Source: Candidatus Altimarinota bacterium
GTDB lineage: Bacteria; Patescibacteriota; Gracilibacteria; UBA1369; UM-FILTER-53-11
DNA: 32,857 bases
Assembly: GCA_018061065.1 (NCBI GenBank)
Contig: JAGOUV010000015.1
Span: 1-32,857 of the forward strand
Reading direction: 5' to 3'
How positions within the stretch are numbered: the first letter of the stretch is position 1; the number at the start of each line of letters is the position of its first letter. The notes below the pieces were generated by a model. It searched no databases. It worked only from the letters and a program-made list of their open reading frames with translations, and was not told where the DNA came from. A program made the translations under genes and the position numbers. Below are positions 21,339 through 30,599 of this stretch, piece after piece.

Positions 21339-23574
21339 AAGGCTCAGCAAACTTCTGCTCGATTTGGGCAGCAAGCATCGCATCGGGCTCGGCAGCACCT
21401 TCGTCCCATTTCTTCAGATCATTTTCAACCTGTTCACGTGGGGTTGCATAGCGTTCGCGTGAACGTTTAATAATTTCATCGGAATAGTTATCAACAGGGA
21501 AAGGAACATTGAGTGTTTTTCCAGAAAAAGCATCACGCAATTCGCCGTCTACCGACATTTTTATATAAAATTCACGTACTCCAAGGTTAATAATGTCACG
21601 AACTTTAAAGACGGGCGTATATTCATTTTCAAGCACTGCAGCGTCGTCAGCGCCTACGCGGAAGTTAATGATGCTTCCTACGTTACCAAAGGCCGTAGTG
21701 CGTATTACATGCGTTAATTGACCCATATACTGATGAGCCATGGTCAAGTTGAGGCGATATTTACGAGCTTCAGATAGAATCTCAGCAAACGTATCGGTAG
21801 CAAAGTACTGAAACTCATCACAATAAAGGTAAAAGTCACGACGTTCTTCTTCCGGAATTGCGGTACGTGCCATTGCTGCTTGTTGGATTTTAGTGACGAC
21901 CATCGAACCGATAAGCGCCGCATTTTCTTCACCCAAATTACCCTTTGAAATACGCATTAATAGGATTTTTCCACTATCCATAATATCCTGAATATCGATC
22001 TTGTTTTTTGATTGTCCGACGATATTTCTTATAAGCGCCGTTGAAACGAACTGTCCTACTTTATTCAAAATTGGCATGATCGCCTCGTTATCAAACTTTT
22101 CACTCCATGCTGCAAATTCATTTACCCAGAAGTTTTTTACCACTGAATCTTCTATGCGTGCGACAATTTTCTGACGGTAATTTTTATCCGAGAGCATCTT
22201 AAGAATTGAAAGCACGGTGGTATTTGGTGAGTCCAAAAGAGCCAATGTCGTATAGCGCAACACGTGTTCCAGACGGTTGGTCCAGTTATTTCCAAAGAGC
22301 TTTTTAAAGATATCAATGAAACCAATAGTCACACGCACACGCATCTCGGGAGGAACTTGTTCAAGGGGATTAAAAGCGACAGGGAAGTCGTAATCAGCCG
22401 GATTAAAGAGCACCACGTCATCGATACGTTCCTTGGGTATATGACGCAAAATATTATCAACTAAGTCGCCGTGAGGATCGAGCACCCCCACGCCTTTACC
22501 GGCCATAATATCTTCAATGATGAGCAGTTCGAGGAGCTTTGATTTACCTGTACCACTTTTTCCCACTACATAAAGATGGCGTCGTCGATCAGTGCGCTTA
22601 ATACCAAAACGAATATTTTGATTGTGGAAATTAGTCGTTCCAAACGTCGACATATTCGTCGGATCCACCGATCCTTCACGCGGAAGATCACGCGGTGGCT
22701 CAGCCTTTTTTGCGAGCACATGAACGATATGTGGAACGTCATCGGGGTGAGGGAAGTGGAAGATACTCGAAACTTCATGAGAACTAAGGACAAAACCTTC
22801 CGGCATGTTGCGTTCTTGATACTGCTTAAAAAATCCAGTTGCACGTGGAAAACGTACAGGCTTAAAACCATTCAAATCTATCGTATTAAATTGCAAAAAT
22901 GCCTTAATCAAAACATCTAATTTATTCTTTGCCTTTTCTTTATTATCGGCTACACAGGCCAGTCTAATTGCAGTGCGGTAGGAGTGATGCTCTGATTTGT
23001 GCTTGTAGGCTTCCTTTTCCATCTCGCGCATCGACTTTGCCGATTGCATCTTGAAGTAGTTTTTGAAACGGAAATACAGCTTAATATTATTGAATTTCAT
23101 CTTCCACGAGCGCTTGAAGTTTAGTTTCCAGTCATCGGCTACTGGCTCCACAAAAATCTGTACCCAGACCTGCTCGTGCTCCTCCACTTTTGTCATGACT
23201 GCAAAAATACCCGCGAGCGAGTCGCCTTCGAATTCTTTAAACGTTTTAATCGGGATAATATCTGAACGCAATAAACGCAATTCTGTTCCTGCAAAACCAC
23301 GTTCGAGGACATCAGGCTGTGCATAGTCACTTACTTCTTCAATTTCACAAAATGGATACTGCGCATAAATTTGACCCTCCAAAAGCTCCTTTAAATTTCT
23401 CTCAATACACGCAAAAAAGTAAATATGTTGATTATACGAGGTCATCTCAAAGGTGAACTCGTGATGATGTAAGATCTCGTGAATATTTACTAAAAACTGT
23501 TCAAAGGCGAGCACACGACGCTCAATTTCCTGAGGAACTCGGATCAGCAACAGTACCTTATCTTTTGATAACAT
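21331..23574 (-). CDS. VirD4/TraG-like DNA-translocase ATPase (type IV secretion-type)
   Basis: The 747-residue protein belongs to the HerA/VirD4 group of hexameric pumps. The ATPase part has Walker A VGKSGTGKSKLLE (GKSGTGKS at 338-345), GVGVLDPHGDLVDNIL, and a Walker B-like FYLYCDEFQYF followed by LSEARKYRLNLTMAHQYMGQL. The last segment is typical of TraD/TraG TraM-recognition domains. The first 320 residues form a separate N-terminal domain without evident membrane helices, unlike classical VirD4 coupling proteins. Similar proteins are frequent in CPR genomes without a full conjugation operon, and none is visible here. A role in DNA transport or pilus-linked uptake is possible. The ATG follows an extended -10 box by 13 nt, and the Cys-rich gene starts 9 nt after the stop. 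Confidence 0.85.
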   Translation of the reverse strand: MLSKDKVLLLIRVPQEIERRVLAFEQFLVNIHEILHHHEFTFEMTSYNQHIYFFACIERNLKELLEGQIYAQYPFCEIEEVSDYAQPDVLERGFAGTELRLLRSDIIPIKTFKEFEGDSLAGIFAVMTKVEEHEQVWVQIFVEPVADDWKLNFKRSWKMKFNNIKLYFRFKNYFKMQSAKSMREMEKEAYKHKSEHHSYRTAIRLACVADNKEKAKNKLDVLIKAFLQFNTIDLNGFKPVRFPRATGFFKQYQERNMPEGFVLSSHEVSSIFHFPHPDDVPHIVHVLAKKAEPPRDLPREGSVDPTNMSTFGTTNFHNQNIRFGIKRTDRRRHLYVVGKSGTGKSKLLELLIIEDIMAGKGVGVLDPHGDLVDNILRHIPKERIDDVVLFNPADYDFPVAFNPLEQVPPEMRVRVTIGFIDIFKKLFGNNWTNRLEHVLRYTTLALLDSPNTTVLSILKMLSDKNYRQKIVARIEDSVVKNFWVNEFAAWSEKFDNEAIMPILNKVGQFVSTALIRNIVGQSKNKIDIQDIMDSGKILLMRISKGNLGEENAALIGSMVVTKIQQAAMARTAIPEEERRDFYLYCDEFQYFATDTFAEILSEARKYRLNLTMAHQYMGQLTHVIRTTAFGNVGSIINFRVGADDAAVLENEYTPVFKVRDIINLGVREFYIKMSVDGELRDAFSGKTLNVPFPVDNYSDEIIKRSRERYATPREQVENDLKKWDEGAAEPDAMLAAQIEQKFAEPLI

Positions 23575-23587
23575 TGTGTACCCATAT

Positions 23588-23596
23588 AGTATATCA
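23588..23596 (-). promoter_or_regulatory. Extended -10 promoter of the VirD4-like gene
   Basis: TGATATACT on the minus strand lies 13 nt before the ATG at 23574. The identical nonamer occurs before the PH-like gene (31155-31163). The predicted leader is about 6 nt. Confidence 0.45.
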
Positions 23597-23618
23597 GATA
23601 AAAGTGGCTTAGAGAAAG

Positions 23619-23652
23619 TAAAAAGCCACTACGTGGTTATTCGTAGTGGCTT
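23619..23652 (-). terminator. Rho-independent terminator of rpsA
   Basis: On the minus strand AAGCCACTAC (23643-23652) and GTAGTGGCTT (23623-23632) form a perfect 10-bp stem with a 10-nt loop, followed by a T run. It begins 26 nt after the rpsA stop. A further copy of one arm lies at 23603-23610. Confidence 0.85.
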
Positions 23653-23677
23653 AATTTCAGTCTTTCGTTCTAAGTTA

Positions 23678-24865
23678 TTACTCAGCTTTCTTCTTAGATT
23701 TCTTCTTTGGAGCATCTTTATCATCTGAATCGGTCTCTTCTGTAGCTGCTTCAGCATTTTCTCCTGCCTCTAAAACCTTCATAGAGAGGCCAATGCGATG
23801 GTCTTGTGGATCGATAGCAATAATCTGTGCCTCAACTTCCTGACCAACTCGTACGAACTTATGTGGATCTTTTACCTGTGAGCTTGAGAGCTCTGATAAA
23901 TGAACCAATCCTGAGATATCGTCAGCCAATTTGATAAACACACCAAACTGAGTTATGCGATCTACCATTCCCTTAACATTGGTACCAACTTTGTACTTTT
24001 CTGCTGCCTTCATCCAAGGATCAGGCAATAAGCGCTTCATAGAAAGAGAAATCTTCTCGCCTTCAATTCCGATAATCTGAACATCAACTGGATCGCCGAT
24101 CTTACCGTAATTGATTGGATCCTTTACATGTCCCCACTCAATTTCTGATATATGAACTAAGCCTTCCAAGCCATCAAAAGCGACAAAGATACCAAATTTC
24201 ACAATGCCTGAGATCATACCGTGAACAACTGTTCCTGGAGTTAAGCTCTTGAGTGCCTCGTGACGTTGCTCTTCCAATGCTGCTTTTTCAGATAGAATCA
24301 ATTTGCCGCCATTTTGGTCGACATTAATAATTTTCACCTTCAAAACCTGGTTTACTAACTGCTGAAGACGAGTCAAAATTTGTGATGCATTTGCACCGTC
24401 AACACGTGGATAGTGAAGAGGAGCGAGCTGTGAAACGGGGATAAAACCCTTGATACCATCGATCAGAACCAAAAGACCACCTTTATTTGCTTCGTGAATA
24501 GTTACATCAATAACCTCAGCACTTTCGTATGCTTTCATGAATTTTCTCCATGTGCGCTCCTGGCTTGCTTTGCGAAGTGAAAGAACATAGTAACCCTCAT
24601 CGTTCTCATCTTCGATAACGTAAGCTGAAATCTGATCACCTGACTTAAGGTTTGAAAGCGTACCCATGCTGTCATGAGCCTCTTTTCCAGAGATCAAACC
24701 AACGGCAACGCCATTGATATCAACTAAAATCTTATTACCAAAAATATCAATCACCTGACATTCAACAAGTGATCCTAAGCTTGGAACCGTAAATGAAACG
24801 GCGTTTTCTAAAAGCTCATGCATGAGACCCGTAGGCTCGGCTGAGACGGCTGCTTTCGTTGCCAT
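23678..24865 (-). CDS. rpsA: 30S ribosomal protein S1 (four S1 domains)
   Basis: S1 binds mRNA on the 30S through OB-fold S1 domains. The 395-residue product has four: about 25-100, 110-195, 208-280 and 293-365. The last two are canonical, with GMISGIVKFGIFVAFDGLEG, LVHISEI and then GMVDRITQFGVFIKL, LVHLSELS. The C-terminus is acidic and then Lys-rich (DDKDAPKKKSKKK). Four domains is the form seen in Firmicutes and many small genomes, in contrast to six in Proteobacteria. The ATG lies 8 nt after a TATACT box, and a terminator follows the stop. S1 normally helps initiation on mRNAs with leaders, which is notable beside the leader-poor genes in this window. Confidence 0.94.
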   Translation of the reverse strand: MATKAAVSAEPTGLMHELLENAVSFTVPSLGSLVECQVIDIFGNKILVDINGVAVGLISGKEAHDSMGTLSNLKSGDQISAYVIEDENDEGYYVLSLRKASQERTWRKFMKAYESAEVIDVTIHEANKGGLLVLIDGIKGFIPVSQLAPLHYPRVDGANASQILTRLQQLVNQVLKVKIINVDQNGGKLILSEKAALEEQRHEALKSLTPGTVVHGMISGIVKFGIFVAFDGLEGLVHISEIEWGHVKDPINYGKIGDPVDVQIIGIEGEKISLSMKRLLPDPWMKAAEKYKVGTNVKGMVDRITQFGVFIKLADDISGLVHLSELSSSQVKDPHKFVRVGQEVEAQIIAIDPQDHRIGLSMKVLEAGENAEAATEETDSDDKDAPKKKSKKKAE

Positions 24866-24873
24866 GAATAGTT

Positions 24874-24879
24874 AGTATA
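24874..24879 (-). promoter_or_regulatory. -10 box close to the rpsA start
   Basis: TATACT on the minus strand is 8 nt from the rpsA ATG, predicting a near-leaderless mRNA. The -35 region is weak. Confidence 0.45.
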
Positions 24880-24953
24880 TGAGGTTTAAAAAGTATAAAG
24901 AGCATATCTATACAGCACCTCATATGGTGTAACTGTACAAATTGCATGCTGAC

Positions 24954-24980
24954 TCTATAGGATAATCTGTTGGATGTCAA
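24954..24980 (-). promoter_or_regulatory. Second candidate rpsA promoter, upstream
   Basis: TTGACA (24975-24980) and TATAGA (24954-24959) on the minus strand are 15 nt apart, two bases short of the ideal spacer. Use of this promoter would give rpsA a leader of about 80 nt. Confidence 0.35.
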
Positions 24981-24990
24981 AAAATGTGTA

Positions 24991-25026
24991 TTTTAAAAGG
25001 AAGTCTCATTTTTGAGACTTCCTTTT
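24991..25026 (-). terminator. Rho-independent terminator of clpC
   Basis: The arms 24995-25008 and 25013-25026 pair perfectly over 14 bp with a TTTT loop. It lies just past the clpC stop at 25045. The end of the stem provides the T run, and both strands read as T-rich afterwards. Confidence 0.85.
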
Positions 25027-25044
25027 GTTTCATTTATTCAATAT

Positions 25045-27711
25045 TTAACGCGTCCGGCTCTGTGCGAGCTCTTTCTTGTCTTCCTTTAGGCCTTTCATTG
25101 CAGATTTACGACCTTTTGTAAGTTCAATTTTGCCTGCTTTGGCATTGATCTTGACGGTGTCTCCTTCGTGAATTGTGCCATCAAGCAACATGTGAGTAAG
25201 GGGATCCTCGACTAAATCTTGGATTTTGCGACGTGCGGGACGTGCACCATACTTTTCGTCATAACTTTCCTTGGCGAGAAGCTCAAGACCAGCGGGAGTG
25301 AGATCAAGCGTAATTTCTTTAGGTGCAAGGCGCTTCTGCAAGCGACCAATAATCAGCTTAACGATCTGCTTAATTTGATCGTGAGTGAGGGGATTAAACA
25401 AAATTACTTTATCAATACGATTCAAAAATTCTGGGCGGAAGTAATCTTTCATCTCACTCAAAATTTCTTCTTTAACGTGTGAATACTCTTCCTCAGCTTT
25501 TTTAAGATTATCTGATTGTGTCTCGAAGCCGATTTTACCCGCTTTTTCTGTAAGTCGCGTAGCACCGATATTTGAAGTCATAACGATGATCGTATTTTTG
25601 AAGTCGATCTTTCGTCCTTTACCGTCGGTGAGAATGCCGTCTTCCAAAATCTGCAATAACATATTGAAGACATCAGGATGAGCTTTCTCAATTTCATCGA
25701 ACAAAATAACTGAGTAAGGCTTTCTGCGAACTGATTCGGTAAGTGTTCCGCCATCCTCATATCCTACGTAACCAGCAGTCGCACCTACCAAGCGGCTTGT
25801 ATTATGACGTTCCATGAATTCACTCATATCAATCTTGATCAGCGCTTTTTCATCGCTATAAATTTCTTCAGCAAGTGCCTTAACGAGCTCAGTTTTACCT
25901 ACACCCGTTGGTCCCATGAAGATATATGAAGCAATAGGACGCTTCTCGTCTGAGATGCCCGCGCGTGAACGGCGAATAGCCTTTGCCACTTCTTTTACAG
26001 CCTCTTCCTGGCCAATAATGCGTGATCTCAATAAACCTTCAAGGTTCATTAGACGCTCAGCATCGTTTTTCAGGATGCGTGTTACGGGAACCCCTGTCAT
26101 AGTAGCTACTACACGTCCGATATCATCAGCAGTAACGTGATCACGTTTTTCACGTGGTATCGAAACTTTGCGTGCCTCATCGATCTTTCGTGCAATTTCA
26201 ATTTCTTTGCAGCGCATTTCAGCTGCCTTTTCATAATCTTGATCGGCAACCGCTTTTTCTTTCTTCTTTGTCACATCATTTAATTCCTGTTGAAATTTAA
26301 CGACCTCTTCTTTCTTGCCGCGTTCTTTAACACGCTTTAATGCTGCAGCCTCATCCATTAAGTCGATTGCTTTATCGGGCAAGAAACGATCATTGATATA
26401 GCGTTTTGCAAGTATTACCGACTGAGTAACTGCCTCATCTTCAATAATCAAATTGTGATGATCCTCAAAAGATTTTTTAATGCCGCGTAAGATACTAATA
26501 GCATCTTCTTCACTTGGTTCATTGACCATTATTGGTTGGAAGCGTCTCTCGAGTGCCGCATCTTTCTCAACCTCTTTACGATAATCAGTCGTCGTTGTAG
26601 CACCTACAATTTGTAATTTTCCACGAGCCAATGCTGGTTTCAAAATATTAGCGGCATCAAGACTTCCTTCGGCACTGCCCGCACCAATTACCGTGTGTAA
26701 CTCATCAATAAACAAAATTATATTGTTTTGGCTCATTGCCTCATCAATTAACTGCTTAAGGCGCTCTTCAAACTCACCACGATACTTAGTACCTGCAATA
26801 AGTGAAGACATAGAAAGCGATAAAATGCGTTTATCGAGCAATGTATCGGGCACTTGCTCAAGCACAATGGCCTGAGCTAATCCTTCTACGATCGCCGTCT
26901 TACCCACACCTGGCTCACCAATGAGTACGGGATTATTCTTTGTCTTACGATTCAAAATCGAGATCATGCGTTCAATCTCTGGTTGACGTCCAATAACCGG
27001 ATCTAATTTGCCTTTGCGTGCTTCCTGAACCATATCGCTCGTGAAATAGTCCAACGCAGGCGTCTTTGATTTCTGATCTTTTCCATTATTACCCTGTCCT
27101 TTTTGCTTTTGACCGGGAATCTGTGGCTGTTCTTTGCCCTCTTTATCGTAACCTACGAGCACGCCGTTTAATCCATTTAAGAAAAATTCGAGTGGATTCA
27201 TCATCGATGGTGCACCGGCTTGCATGCCTGGCTGTGTAGCTCCACGGTTTTGTTCGTTATTTTTTCTAAATATTTGCACCAACTGTTCTTTAATACTTGC
27301 AGGATTAATCTTCATGTTTTCCAAAATAACCGTTGCTGCAGTGTTTTCTTGAGAACATAGGGCAAAAAGCAAATGTTCAGTTCCTACAAAAGCATGATTA
27401 AACTCATGGCCGCAGCGAACTGCATCCTCAATAACTTGTTTTGCGAATCCTGAGAAACCACCTGGTTTCTGTGCCGGTGTTGTAGAGGTGGCACCACGTC
27501 CCGCAGTTTTAAGTACCAGATAAACATTATCGAGTGAAACACCAAAATTAGTAAGCACAGAACTTCCAAGTGAGTGTTGCTGAGACAAGATACCAATTAG
27601 GATATGCTCAGTCCCCACGTAGTTAAGTCCCGCGTCGCGTGACTTCTCTTGAGCCACTACCAATGCCTGCTTTGCTTCCTTTGTAAATTTTTCGAATTTT
27701 GGGTCTGACAT
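25045..27711 (-). CDS. clpC: ATP-dependent Clp protease ATP-binding subunit ClpC
   Basis: ClpC unfolds proteins and feeds them to ClpP, and also disaggregates. The 888-residue AAA+ protein has two N-terminal Clp_N repeats (about 4-150). A Gln/Gly-rich linker follows (150-220). The first ATPase domain has GEPGVGKT (265-272), the middle region a UVR motif ([19 protein letters not shown]) that separates ClpC from ClpA and ClpB, and the second ATPase domain [10 protein letters not shown]. The protein is longer than usual ClpC (about 810-850) because of the linker. The gene is preceded by a promoter overlapped by a perfect CIRCE operator, so heat-shock control by HrcA is likely. It ends in a strong terminator and is probably monocistronic. 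clpP is not in the window. Confidence 0.96.
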   Translation of the reverse strand: MSDPKFEKFTKEAKQALVVAQEKSRDAGLNYVGTEHILIGILSQQHSLGSSVLTNFGVSLDNVYLVLKTAGRGATSTTPAQKPGGFSGFAKQVIEDAVRCGHEFNHAFVGTEHLLFALCSQENTAATVILENMKINPASIKEQLVQIFRKNNEQNRGATQPGMQAGAPSMMNPLEFFLNGLNGVLVGYDKEGKEQPQIPGQKQKGQGNNGKDQKSKTPALDYFTSDMVQEARKGKLDPVIGRQPEIERMISILNRKTKNNPVLIGEPGVGKTAIVEGLAQAIVLEQVPDTLLDKRILSLSMSSLIAGTKYRGEFEERLKQLIDEAMSQNNIILFIDELHTVIGAGSAEGSLDAANILKPALARGKLQIVGATTTTDYRKEVEKDAALERRFQPIMVNEPSEEDAISILRGIKKSFEDHHNLIIEDEAVTQSVILAKRYINDRFLPDKAIDLMDEAAALKRVKERGKKEEVVKFQQELNDVTKKKEKAVADQDYEKAAEMRCKEIEIARKIDEARKVSIPREKRDHVTADDIGRVVATMTGVPVTRILKNDAERLMNLEGLLRSRIIGQEEAVKEVAKAIRRSRAGISDEKRPIASYIFMGPTGVGKTELVKALAEEIYSDEKALIKIDMSEFMERHNTSRLVGATAGYVGYEDGGTLTESVRRKPYSVILFDEIEKAHPDVFNMLLQILEDGILTDGKGRKIDFKNTIIVMTSNIGATRLTEKAGKIGFETQSDNLKKAEEEYSHVKEEILSEMKDYFRPEFLNRIDKVILFNPLTHDQIKQIVKLIIGRLQKRLAPKEITLDLTPAGLELLAKESYDEKYGARPARRKIQDLVEDPLTHMLLDGTIHEGDTVKINAKAGKIELTKGRKSAMKGLKEDKKELAQSRTR

Positions 27712-27819
27712 AGAAAGTTTGTATTAATTGGTTCAGTAAAATATACCATAAACTGACTGATTTATCATATGCTTAGTATTTACTTATCTATAAAATATAT
27801 TATTGAATAAACAACCAAA

Positions 27820-27846
27820 TTAGCACTCCTTACTATAGAGTGCTAA
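27820..27846. promoter_or_regulatory. CIRCE operator (HrcA binding site) upstream of clpC
   Basis: TTAGCACTC (27820-27828) and GAGTGCTAA (27838-27846) are perfect inverted arms with a 9-nt spacer, exactly the CIRCE consensus. The element overlaps the -10 of the clpC promoter, so bound HrcA would block RNA polymerase. It predicts that the genome codes for HrcA. Confidence 0.95.
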
Positions 27847-27860
27847 TTAAGCTAAGTCAA
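27832..27860 (-). promoter_or_regulatory. Sigma70-type promoter of clpC under CIRCE control
   Basis: TTGACT (27855-27860) and TATAGT (27832-27837) on the minus strand have a 17-nt spacer. The -10 lies within the CIRCE spacer. The predicted leader is about 115 nt, long compared with other genes here. Confidence 0.8.
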
Positions 27861-27868
27861 TATATATA

Positions 27869-29509
27869 TTATTTCGCTTGTATACTGCCCAAAATTCCTT
27901 TTACTGTCTCTTCATCTCCCGCATTTGAAAACGAACCACAATAAGTATCATCCGTCATTGAGACGCAAATTTGAATAAATTCACCCGCGCTATCAACTAA
28001 CTTTGTAGCGGGTTGGTTATTAATATCAGCAATTTTTTGACCACTTGTGCCCGGAGCACCTTTTGTTATGGTAACTGATGGTGTTGCTTCAGAAAGTGGC
28101 TTGCTTGCAAACTCATAACGACCACTCGCATACTGCCAGAACCAATTTGAGGGAACTTGGAAGGTAATTTTGTATGCTTTGGAATCAATTAATTGCATGC
28201 CTTTTTTAACTGTCACTGTCGTAGTCTCAGCACTCGCTACATTCACGACCTTTTTTTCCTTTCCGCGTCCGTCGTCTGTTCCTTCAGCAAGGGTCCAGTC
28301 AGTAACTGTTCCAGGTTTGAAATAAGCAACTTTTGTCACAACAGGAGGGAGTTCTCGTCTCACGGATACTAAGACACGACGTAGTTCTACATTATTCTTG
28401 TAAACCACATAGGCATGAGTGAACGTTTCAGGGTCTGAACCTTCATCGTAAGCAAGTGCGAAGCTCACTAGTTGCCAGTCTCCATCCGTAGAGGCCTCAT
28501 ATGTTATATCGTTCAAATGCGTTTTAAGAAAGGCATAAAACGCCACTTGTCGCTGGGGAGAATTATCAATGTTCGGTGCAGGAGTCGGAGTAACAACGGG
28601 AGTAATCGGAAGGGGAGTGACGGGAGGCGGTGCTACTTCTGGCACAACAGGCGTAAGCGCGATCGGAGTTATTATTTGAGGCGTATCAGAAAAAGGAACA
28701 AATTCAAATGAGTTCACTAAATCTAAAAATCCATTTCTATAGGTATCTTGATCGGCATCATGCACGGTCTCATGAGAAATCATATAAATATAGGCATCAC
28801 GCTGAATATAAAATGTAGTTTTTACATCATCCGGTGAAGTTTCTTTGACCGCAGATAATTGGCTTACACCTAGGGAGCTTGGCTGGTAACGAGCCGTTTT
28901 TGTACTATTTTCTGGTAAACGATATGACTCGTCGAGTTTGAGCCACTCGCGCAATGTTAAACGGTCTTTATTATCAGTTCGTTCAATCGTAATCGTGTCG
29001 ATTTTTGCTACCTCATCAGGATTAAGTTGATACGGCGTGATTGAAATATGTTTATTTCCCGTTGCGTCTGCCACTGCTTCTAAATTCCACACGCTTGGAT
29101 ATGAGAATTGAACTCCCAATTCAGTATTGGTGTATTTCAATTTTTCGGCAGTATCTTGGCTGAGACTCTTTACTGAAGTCACTTCCATAGATTTTGTATC
29201 TGCATTAAAACGGCCTTCAACTTCGATTTTCCGCTTGTAGTAGCGCACTAAAGGCACTTCCAGGGACATAAGGGCAATTTGATCGCCGTTGTCTGCGAGT
29301 AATACATATACATTTCCTTTTTCATTTATCCCTACATCGCCACCACGTAAGAGCATACCCGTACGCTTGTCTAATTTAGTATCTTGTTCGGTTCCCTTTG
29401 GCACATTACTTTCACCAGAAGCTCCAAATAAACTACAACCACTAAGGAGTGCAATCATCAATAGACCAATGGTAAAAACCCTAAAAGAAGTGCGGTACAC
29501 GTGAGTCAT
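27869..29509 (-). CDS. Uncharacterised lipoprotein with Pro/Thr-rich linker (546 aa)
   Basis: A hydrophobic segment (about 11-22) leads to the lipobox LLSGC with Cys25, so the protein should be lipid-anchored outside the cytoplasmic membrane. The mature part has a small N-terminal region (about 45-115), then a domain at about 129-270 with LGVQFSYPSVWNLE, similar in style to PsbP/DUF1795-type domains. A Pro/Thr-rich linker spans about 279-318. The C-terminal half includes YKITFQVPSNWFW, which repeats the same pattern. I know no function. The ATG lies 12 nt after the ruvB stop, so it is probably transcribed with ruvB and the PH-like gene. The clpC promoter starts inside or directly after its 3' end. 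Confidence 0.8.
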   Translation of the reverse strand: MTHVYRTSFRVFTIGLLMIALLSGCSLFGASGESNVPKGTEQDTKLDKRTGMLLRGGDVGINEKGNVYVLLADNGDQIALMSLEVPLVRYYKRKIEVEGRFNADTKSMEVTSVKSLSQDTAEKLKYTNTELGVQFSYPSVWNLEAVADATGNKHISITPYQLNPDEVAKIDTITIERTDNKDRLTLREWLKLDESYRLPENSTKTARYQPSSLGVSQLSAVKETSPDDVKTTFYIQRDAYIYMISHETVHDADQDTYRNGFLDLVNSFEFVPFSDTPQIITPIALTPVVPEVAPPPVTPLPITPVVTPTPAPNIDNSPQRQVAFYAFLKTHLNDITYEASTDGDWQLVSFALAYDEGSDPETFTHAYVVYKNNVELRRVLVSVRRELPPVVTKVAYFKPGTVTDWTLAEGTDDGRGKEKKVVNVASAETTTVTVKKGMQLIDSKAYKITFQVPSNWFWQYASGRYEFASKPLSEATPSVTITKGAPGTSGQKIADINNQPATKLVDSAGEFIQICVSMTDDTYCGSFSNAGDEETVKGILGSIQAK

Positions 29510-29521
29510 AATACAGTGCCG

Positions 29522-30595
29522 TTAGGTAATAAGAGTGTTTTGCCGAAAGGTGGCAGGAAGAGGTAATCCTAAATGTGTGAAAGCATGTTGAGTTACCATG
29601 CGACCACGCGAGGTACGCTCAAGCAATCCGAGTTGTATAAGATAGGGCTCATAAATATCTTCAATAGTGGCTTCTTCTTCAGAAAGCGCAGAAGAAATAG
29701 TATTTAGTCCTACGGGGCCGCCGCTGAATTTTTCAATAATAGTGCGGAGAATATCGCGATCAGTACGATCAAGACCTGAAGGGTCTACGCCCAGCTCATC
29801 CATTGTTTTTTTGACGCGCTGTTCATTGATGGCAGTTTCACCATGGTATTGGGCAAAATCACGTACACGGCGCAACAGTCTATTGGCAATACGTGGGGTT
29901 GCACGGCTGCATGCGGCTAGTAATTCAGCTGCAATTGGATCAATTGAAATGTTGAGTATGTTTGCAGATCGAGTAATAATTTTTTGAATATCTGGCTTTG
30001 AGTAAAAAGAAAATTTACATACGTTGCCAAAACGGTCACGCAAAGGGGAGGAGAGGAGGCTGATTTTTGTCGTCGCACCCACGAGCGTAAAGTGCGGTAA
30101 ATTTAAGCGTACTGCCCGCGCTGAAGGCCCCTTGCCCAGGGTAATATCGATCGCAAAATCCTCCATAGCACTATAAAGAACTTCTTCTACCGCAGGTCTA
30201 AGACGATGAATCTCATCAATAAAAAACACATCGCCCGCCTTTAAATTAGTCAAAATTGAAGCCACATCCGCAGCACGTTCCAAGGCCGGCCCAGAAGTTA
30301 TACGCACGGTTGAGCCCATTGCATGCGCAATAATATGTGCAAGTGTCGTCTTACCCAGACCCGCTGAGCCATGTAGCAATACATGCTCAAGAGGCTCACT
30401 ACGCTGCTGCGCAGCGCTTATAGAAACGAGTAACGTTCGTTTAAGTTCAGCCTGACCAATATAGTCTTCAAAGGTCTGTGGACGGAGTTTATTTTCAAAC
30501 TGCACCACATCGTCTGTGGCTGTATCTTCTGAAGTTGATCCATTTGTTCCACCGACATGAGGATCGGTGAGGCGCACGTCTTCTCTCTCAATCAT
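29522..30595 (-). CDS. ruvB: Holliday junction branch migration ATPase RuvB
   Basis: RuvB is the hexameric motor that drives branch migration with RuvA and prepares junctions for RuvC. The 357-residue product has the family start LRPQTFEDYIGQ, Walker A GSAGLGKTTLAH (GPPGLGKT in most RuvB), Walker B VFFIDEIHRL, sensor GATTK (usually GATTR), the arginine-finger element LRDRFG, and a C-terminal winged helix ending in GLLERTSRGRMVT. I chose the ATG at 30595 (MIERED), 4 nt after the stop of the PH-like gene and 8 nt after an extended -10; in-frame ATGs up to 30667 lie within that gene. ruvA and ruvC are not in the window. Confidence 0.95.
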   Translation of the reverse strand: MIEREDVRLTDPHVGGTNGSTSEDTATDDVVQFENKLRPQTFEDYIGQAELKRTLLVSISAAQQRSEPLEHVLLHGSAGLGKTTLAHIIAHAMGSTVRITSGPALERAADVASILTNLKAGDVFFIDEIHRLRPAVEEVLYSAMEDFAIDITLGKGPSARAVRLNLPHFTLVGATTKISLLSSPLRDRFGNVCKFSFYSKPDIQKIITRSANILNISIDPIAAELLAACSRATPRIANRLLRRVRDFAQYHGETAINEQRVKKTMDELGVDPSGLDRTDRDILRTIIEKFSGGPVGLNTISSALSEEEATIEDIYEPYLIQLGLLERTSRGRMVTQHAFTHLGLPLPATFRQNTLIT

Positions 30596-30599
30596 TGGC

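Noticed and set aside
21331-23574. Part of an integrated conjugative element
   Set aside because: No relaxase, integrase, other Vir/Tra gene or repeat borders are seen nearby; it lies between housekeeping genes.
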